Shown: positions 59,196 to 64,000 of the stretch, one piece after another
Layout: each line of letters begins with the position of its first letter
Position numbering within the stretch: the first letter of the stretch is position 1
From: Massospora cicadina
Taxonomy: Eukaryota > Entomophthoromycota > Entomophthoromycetes > Entomophthorales > Entomophthoraceae
Assembly (NCBI GenBank): GCA_022478985.1
Contig: JAKSZP010018539.1
Coordinates: 102,184-166,183, forward strand
Length of the DNA stretch: 64,000 nt
Reading direction: 5' to 3'
Translations under genes and position numbers: made by a program
Notes under the pieces: model-generated
Database searches by the model: none
The model's input: only the letters and a program-made list of their open reading frames with translations
Told to the model about the DNA's origin: nothing

Positions 59196-59670
59196 ATACT
59201 AAGTCATACCTTGTTGTGATGATTTGTTGCTACCATGTTCTGATACTCCTTACTAATGATCCTGAAAGCAGAGTAGTCTTCATAGTCACATGTAATTTTT
59301 TTCTAATCTTGGCAAAAACATTTAATATAATCACATCTTCTCACAGATCTCCTGTTCAGCTAATCCTTCATCGCCCCTATTTGCTAGTGACTTAAGTTGC
59401 TCATTTTTTGAACATCTTGTGGGTATGAGCTTGTTTAGACTGATGTTGATATAACATTATCGTATGTTTGAGTGGCACTTAGTGGAGCAGTTTTGGCTGA
59501 TATTTTGAGTCGTCGTGGTTTTTAAATTAGTTAATAGAGAATCATTGCCCTATTGGTGACAGACAATTTCACAGTGGCAACTCAAAGTCCCCATGTAGTG
59601 ATCACCACTTTTTTGGCTTTGCATTACTGGCAACAAACAGGAAATAATTTTATAAGTTTCTTGCATGTTC
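59196..59670. other. Unassigned sequence after the LINE 3' end
   Basis: A+T-rich, no recognisable motif. Short open stretches (59123-59395 and 59553-59744) match nothing I know. Probably part of the decayed element that continues to 60.28 kb. Confidence 0.3.
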
Positions 59671-60280
59671 ATGTTTTGGACATCTTAGGACTTGGAGTTA
59701 ACCATTTAAGATGTTCAGAGGTTCCAGCAATCTCATATTTCTAAGTTCTTTCTGTCAGAAAATGGCTAATTTCTTTAGCCCTAGTTTGAAGGACTCTAAA
59801 CTAAAATAAGTCTAAGTGGTACTAAGTATTTATTAAGTAAAAGGTAAGTAATATCTAAAAGACCAGGGGAGAATCAAGATAATGTTGAGGGAAGGGTGAA
59901 AACCACGTGTGAGGATAGGGTAGATTAAGGAATATATGAAATGGTGGAACAATCCAGGTCTAGAGTTGAAATGACCACGATATATCAACTTAGGATGAAA
60001 TGAGATCAATACTGTTAACACAGTTGAGTGGTTTCCATTATATGCCAATGGAAGGCCAACATATAATGAATTATAATAGCGTAAGTTAAAAAAAATTAGG
60101 GAGAAAGGTGAAATTGCATTAACTAGAGACTCATTACTTGATATCAATATTATAAAAAGTTGGTTGGATCATTTACCTTATTTCCATTGTTGGCGGAGCA
60201 CTAAGTAAGCAATTTATCACAAATTAGTTTGGCACAAACTTGGCGCTAATATAAAACAATTAGTGTATAGAATTTGTTAT
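59670..60280 (-). repeat. Second copy of the 45.54-46.09 kb segment (gypsy protease/linker-like)
   Basis: Aligned by eye with 45540-46090: CTTTCTGTCAGAAAATGGCTAA against CTTTCTGTCAGATGATGGCTAA, ATGAGATCAATA, GTTAACACAGTTG and GTGGAGCACTAA-like phrases in the same order. A 104-codon - strand stretch (59833-60147) is open in this copy only. Probably a pol fragment of an H-related element; the domain is not certain. Confidence 0.4.
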
Positions 60281-60319
60281 TAGTTTAATTTTGATCTTAA
60301 GCTCAGTGAAGTGTAGTTG

Positions 60320-60468
60320 ATTTATCTGAGGTAAGCTAACCTGGGGACAGACATTACTGAAACTAAAAACTAACATAAATAATCGATTCAAACAAAACGC
60401 CCAAAATGAGCGGATTGACTGAAACACTAAATGAAAACAACCAACCAGGTGGGGCAGCGGAAAACCGT
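60320..60468 (-). other. Probable 3' end of the ORF1-only LINE-like unit
   Basis: After the ORF1 stop the - strand runs 150 bp to CCCCAGGTTAGCTTACCTCAGATAAATC. This resembles the end of the retroposon at 25905-26151 (CCCCAGGTCGGCCCACCTCAAATAAA). No ORF2 sequence lies between. Confidence 0.4.
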
Positions 60469-62186
60469 TTATTCAACCATGGTGGAAGGGGGGTGGATTG
60501 AGGGGCTCATCTTCTGCAGAAGCTTCCTCATCCTAGAGTAGGCCACATGTCAAGGTGGAGATCAAGGGCTTAGGGCATTAGCGGCATGTGGTTCAATATC
60601 ACTAATGATTGGTATTTCATGGAAGTTTCCAGCTAATAAAATGGCGCTGATATAATTGACTAAAGCTTTTTTGGCTTTAATGCGGGCGTCTGAGAGTTTA
60701 ATGAAAGTGGCAATATTGGTTCAGGTAATCTTAGCTTTAGGATTCTATGTTACAGTTACCACGTTCTGGATAGCATTGTTAACATTTTTGTGCAATTGAT
60801 TCACTGTAATCTTACTTTTTGGGGTGAGGGTTGAGGGGATAACAGGAGGAAGAATACCTCCTGTGAGCATTGCCTCTGATTTGGTGACAGCTTTGTGGTG
60901 GAAATGACAATCTGGCGTGGCAGCTGCTTTGACTGCAAGATGATGGTCCTTGCAAAATGATTTGGCATTTAGCTGTGGGACATATAAATGAGGGGGGTAT
61001 TTGGTGTCCCATTCTGCGTTAATGAACTGCTCAATTTGCAGAGATGGTTCTTCAAGATATTACCTGATTCTTTAATTTTAGCCAATAACTCCCATGGGTT
61101 CTGGTTGAATTAAATTGGAGAATTTGTATGGCTGAGGTTTGGTTGATTTGTTGGAGGAAGCATGGGATTGAACTGGGGTCAAATCTGGTGCTTGATTGGA
61201 GGAATTGTGTGTGGCACTGGGGAGAGGAGGATGCTGAATGGTGGCTGCAGGTTCAGCTGCAGCATCAGGCTTTGGGGGGATGGGAGGTAGGATCATACCC
61301 CATACTGGAACTGGTATGTGGTGGGTGGCAAATTAGGGTTGTCAGATGAAAAATCAGAGCCATCAGAAGCAGCTAAGGAGGGACACTTGCGTTTTGAGTG
61401 GTCCAACTCAAAACAGGATGGACAGATTGTCCGCCCGCTCTCAATGCGGTCCCAGAATGGTTGGTCAGGGGCAGAAGGAATGACAGCGTGAGGGGTAATC
61501 AACATGGCAATTTTACTGAATTCAAGGCTGATCGTGGCATATGCCCAAGGCCAAGCAAGTTGTGTGGCCCCATTTGGGACCACAAATTGTAAGATGGTGT
61601 TGTAGCCATAGGCTGACAAACTGTCTATCAGCTCCTGGTGAAGCGCCGTAGGGGGAAGGGGGTGGGCAAACCAGTGAACTGAACCACCAAAGTGGTATCT
61701 GCTGGGAGCCAGGTCCAAGTTGTGAGGATAGGGGTACCCTGGAATACCAGGGGCACAGTTGCCACAGTGGCAGCATCAGATTCACAGGTGAAGCCAAGAT
61801 CAAAATACCCCTTATAGGGGTGGAAATTGATAAAACTGGTGGGAGTCATCACCACTTGAGCCATTTTGATAATTGCTTGGTCGTGGTAAGGGAAAGTTTC
61901 CCATAATCAACCCTAAGGCTGAAGTACATGTTGCTCTGGGGGAGCATCAGGGGGCTATGAGGTACCACTTGGGTATGAGCAAGGTGGGCGTCGAGATCCT
62001 TGGGAGGAACAAATCGTCCCATGGGTTTGGTATGACTGGGTGAGACAATCTGAGCACGTTTTCCCGCTGGACAGAAAATGGCAGGGGGGTTTCGCCGCTG
62101 TCCCACACAGGAGCAGCTGGCGGAGAATCTGAGGACACCAAAGTGAAACTACAGCAGGTGTCAAATTTACTTTCTTTGTTTTCCAT
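60469..62186 (-). pseudogene. LINE-like ORF1, distant family, frameshifted
   Basis: Starts Met at 62186 (MENKESKFDTCC) and ends at TAA 60469-60471. It is readable through frame changes: 'GYFDLGFTCESDAATVATV' and 'TTLVVQFTGLPT' (61628-61864), then 'LSAYGYNTILQFVVPNG' and a zinc knuckle CPSCFELDHSKRKC (61383-61424; CX2CX4HX4C), then a Pro-rich tail and 'DARIKAKKALVNYISAILL'. Domain order (RRM-like, then knuckle) and phrases such as 'GWLDLGF' against 'GYFDLGF' link it to the ORF1 at 62655, but as another family. Would bind element RNA. Confidence 0.65.
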
Positions 62187-62474
62187 ATAATTTTCTTGTA
62201 AAGTTACATCAAGAGGAAATAGAGTTATTATTGGATATATAAGGTTAATGAAGTGTAGATTAGTAAATTAATAATGATAGGTGACAAGTTAGGACCACCT
62301 AGTTCTAAAAAAGATAGTGATAGGTGACATATGTTTAGAATAACAGAAAAAATATTTTTTAAGCCCAAAGTCAAGGCTTTATCCATACTTGGGAAAAATT
62401 TGACAGTTGTTATAATATTAATTATGTTGGAGATTTATTTAAAATTTTAAAAGAGTTAGAACTGTTCATTAGTA

Positions 62475-62545
62475 ATTTGGCGCTAGCAACCCAGGGCAGG
62501 GATAGACTTGAATATGCGATGTATTTACTATACCATCAGGTTTTG
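62475..62545 (-). promoter_or_regulatory. tRNA-like segment (possible pol III boxes)
   Basis: On the - strand: ACCTGATGGTATAGTAAATAC, similar to the A-box side of a tRNA (TGGTATAGTGG), then TTCAAGTCTATCCC, weakly like a B box. Spacing is a little short. It lies between the two divergent ORF1 frames and could be a SINE head or a promoter. Weak. Confidence 0.25.
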
Positions 62546-62654
62546 ATTAAATGGTTATTAGAACTTTTCTTTCTCATTGCAAACACTTTTGCAACCCATT
62601 CAATTCAAACTAAATCTAGTTTGATAATCTCATAGAGGGGATTAGTCTGCGCCC

Positions 62655-64000
62655 ATGTCTGGGAGCAGTTGGGCAAGCAAGGCAAGAGGAGCAGGCGGAA
62701 GGCCCACGGCCTCTAACATTCAAAAACGCCCCAGAGAATCTGGTGAAATAGAAAAAAATCTAAAAAAACTGGCGGTCACAATTTCCCCAGAGATACTCGC
62801 GTGGCAAGCACGATGCAACCAGTACATCAATATGCCACATTCCCGGCCACTTTTGTCGGTGGAATTTGGAGTCTGTGTGTATCTGGACATCCAAAAAATG
62901 GCCCTATGGGAAAAATTTTGTGAAGATGTACACAAAATTTTCCCGACCGCGGTGTACATTGCACCTCACTCCATGTCACGCGGTTGGCTGGACCTAGGTT
63001 TTGAAAGCAAAATAGCAGCAGATGAGGCTGCAGTGGTGCGCGTAGTGGTCGACCTCCCCAAAGGGCAATGTGTCATTGAAACTAAATGCACCAGATGGAC
63101 AAAATCAAACCAAATTTTCCTCACGTTTGACTTTTTGCCTACTACAGTAAAACGTGACATTTTGGAGCAACACCTGAAAGATGGTCTCGCCATATATGGC
63201 GAAATACAATATTTTGAAATGCAACGTTTCACGCTGATGCCACACCTGTGCACCGGCAAAGCCATCGCAGTTCTGACCCCAACTGAGGAGATCGCGAAGG
63301 ACCTAACCCAGATCCCGCACTCCACCTTTATTGACATCACAGGGCACACCACCCACCCATTCTGGGTAACTGTGGACAGCGCGCCCCCCATTTGCACCCA
63401 CTGTGATGCGTTCGGCCATAAGGCACACACGTGCCCCATTAAAGAGGGCGTTACATTCCAAGAGCACCCCTCGGCAGCCATGGCCAGTGGAGAGGCGCAC
63501 TATGAACCAACCACAAGCACCAAAGAGGCTTTCCCGTGGGGAGCACAAGGTTGCTACCTATTGGTAAAGCCCATCTCCCCACAGGAGCAGAAGAAGGCCA
63601 AGCAGGCCTGTAGGACCACGGCCAAGGAAGCGGCCAAGGTCACCACCACCATCCCACACTCACAACGCCAGGAGGACATGGAGACCTTCGCGGCAGAAGC
63701 AACTCGGGAATCCATCCCCCAATCAGATTGGGAGGCCCAAGCTGAACAGGCCACTCAATCTGAGGATCTGATGGGAGATTCAATCTCACCCAATTGCTGC
63801 ACCCAAGCCCCAGTTGAAACTGACTTGGGACCTATCCCAACTGAAAAAAAAAATTTTGCCCCACTCGACGGTGCACCAAACTTATCCGCACCGCAAAAAA
63901 TTCGTCCAACGTTGGGAAAACAAAAAGTGAAGGCCAAAGCCAACGTGACTCTTTCTGCAAAAATTAACAAAAACCCCAATAGCGTTGCTGCTAATACCCG
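62655..64000 (+). CDS. LINE ORF1 protein, intact to window end (3' end not seen)
   Basis: 448 uninterrupted codons running off the window. The start at 62655 is the first Met after an in-frame TAG at 62643. N terminus basic (residues 1-40). Residues about 150-235 look like an RRM-type RNA-binding fold ('IFLTFDFLPTTVKRDIL', 'YGEIQYFEMQRFTLMP', 'GKAIAVL'). A CX2CX4HX4C zinc knuckle lies at 247-260 (C247, C250, H255, C260). A Lys/Ala-rich then acidic, Gln-rich tail follows from about 300. RRM plus knuckle is the layout of ORF1 in several LINE clades. The product would coat LINE RNA. ORF2 is expected just to the right. It is far better preserved than copy 3 and so likely a recent insertion. Confidence 0.85.
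   Translation, partial: MSGSSWASKARGAGGRPTASNIQKRPRESGEIEKNLKKLAVTISPEILAWQARCNQYINMPHSRPLLSVEFGVCVYLDIQKMALWEKFCEDVHKIFPTAVYIAPHSMSRGWLDLGFESKIAADEAAVVRVVVDLPKGQCVIETKCTRWTKSNQIFLTFDFLPTTVKRDILEQHLKDGLAIYGEIQYFEMQRFTLMPHLCTGKAIAVLTPTEEIAKDLTQIPHSTFIDITGHTTHPFWVTVDSAPPICTHCDAFGHKAHTCPIKEGVTFQEHPSAAMASGEAHYEPTTSTKEAFPWGAQGCYLLVKPISPQEQKKAKQACRTTAKEAAKVTTTIPHSQRQEDMETFAAEATRESIPQSDWEAQAEQATQSEDLMGDSISPNCCTQAPVETDLGPIPTEKKNFAPLDGAPNLSAPQKIRPTLGKQKVKAKANVTLSAKINKNPNSVAANT

Noticed and set aside
62966..63754. Long open stretches on the - strand (up to 171 codons)
   Set aside because: Shadow of the intact + strand ORF1, whose codons avoid stops on the other strand by chance of composition.

Overview
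The window is repeat-rich eukaryotic DNA. I found no host protein gene, rRNA, tRNA gene or CRISPR array. It consists of layered LTR retrotransposons of the Ty3/gypsy group (at least seven), non-LTR (LINE) elements with CCHC-type ORF1 proteins, one short SINE-like retroposon, and long A+T-rich stretches of older, barely readable repeats. The protein styles (gypsy integrase of the 'DVVGPLP / TDNGTNF / YHPxSNGxVER' type, a chromovirus, LINE ORF1 with an RRM-like region plus zinc knuckle) and the repeat bloat would suit a large fungal genome, perhaps an early-diverging (zygomycete-grade) fungus. The organism is a guess; nothing in the sequence fixes it.

Region 1 (1-26.2 kb) is a retrotransposon nest at least five levels deep. 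Outermost is G (+ strand, RNase H at 1-633, integrase at 24748-25817, 3' LTR from 25818). Inside G is E (634-24747), with about 1.33-kb LTRs and an internal region of only 283 bp. Inside the left LTR of E are C (- strand, 1294-21667) and, separately, solo LTR F (22183-22971). Inside C, in its collagen-like gag, is A (+ strand chromovirus, 6833-20280, 1.16-kb LTRs). Inside A, at the RNase H/integrase boundary, is B (- strand, 10164-17489). Paired LTRs, short target duplications and reading frames that rejoin across the insertions support these levels. A 247-bp retroposon with a perfect 15-bp target duplication lies in the G LTR.

Region 2 (26.2-47.3 kb) is A+T-rich and strongly decayed: an RT/RNase H remnant (about 31.2-32.1 kb), a LINE ORF2 3' half (32.1-34.3 kb), another LINE with endonuclease and early RT (about 38.1-42.2 kb), a gypsy element H on the - strand (42.2-46.1 kb) and an integrase remnant (46.4-46.7 kb).

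Region 3 (47.3-59.2 kb) is one LINE: about four 80-bp tandem repeats, ORF1 and ORF2, split by gypsy element D (51969-58119; LTRs about 92% identical, 5-bp target duplication ACATG). D is the best preserved LTR element and keeps a long integrase frame with an intact D-D35-E set, but its RT active site is destroyed.

Region 4 (59.2-64 kb) holds a decayed gypsy fragment, a - strand LINE-like unit with ORF1 but no visible ORF2 (60.3-62.2 kb), and diverging from it an uninterrupted LINE ORF1 (62655 to the window end), the only long undamaged ORF1 in the window.

Where intact, these genes would make Gag/ORF1 particles, reverse transcribe element RNA and integrate it. Here nearly every frame is broken, so the region is best read as a graveyard, with the right-end LINE the one possible exception.
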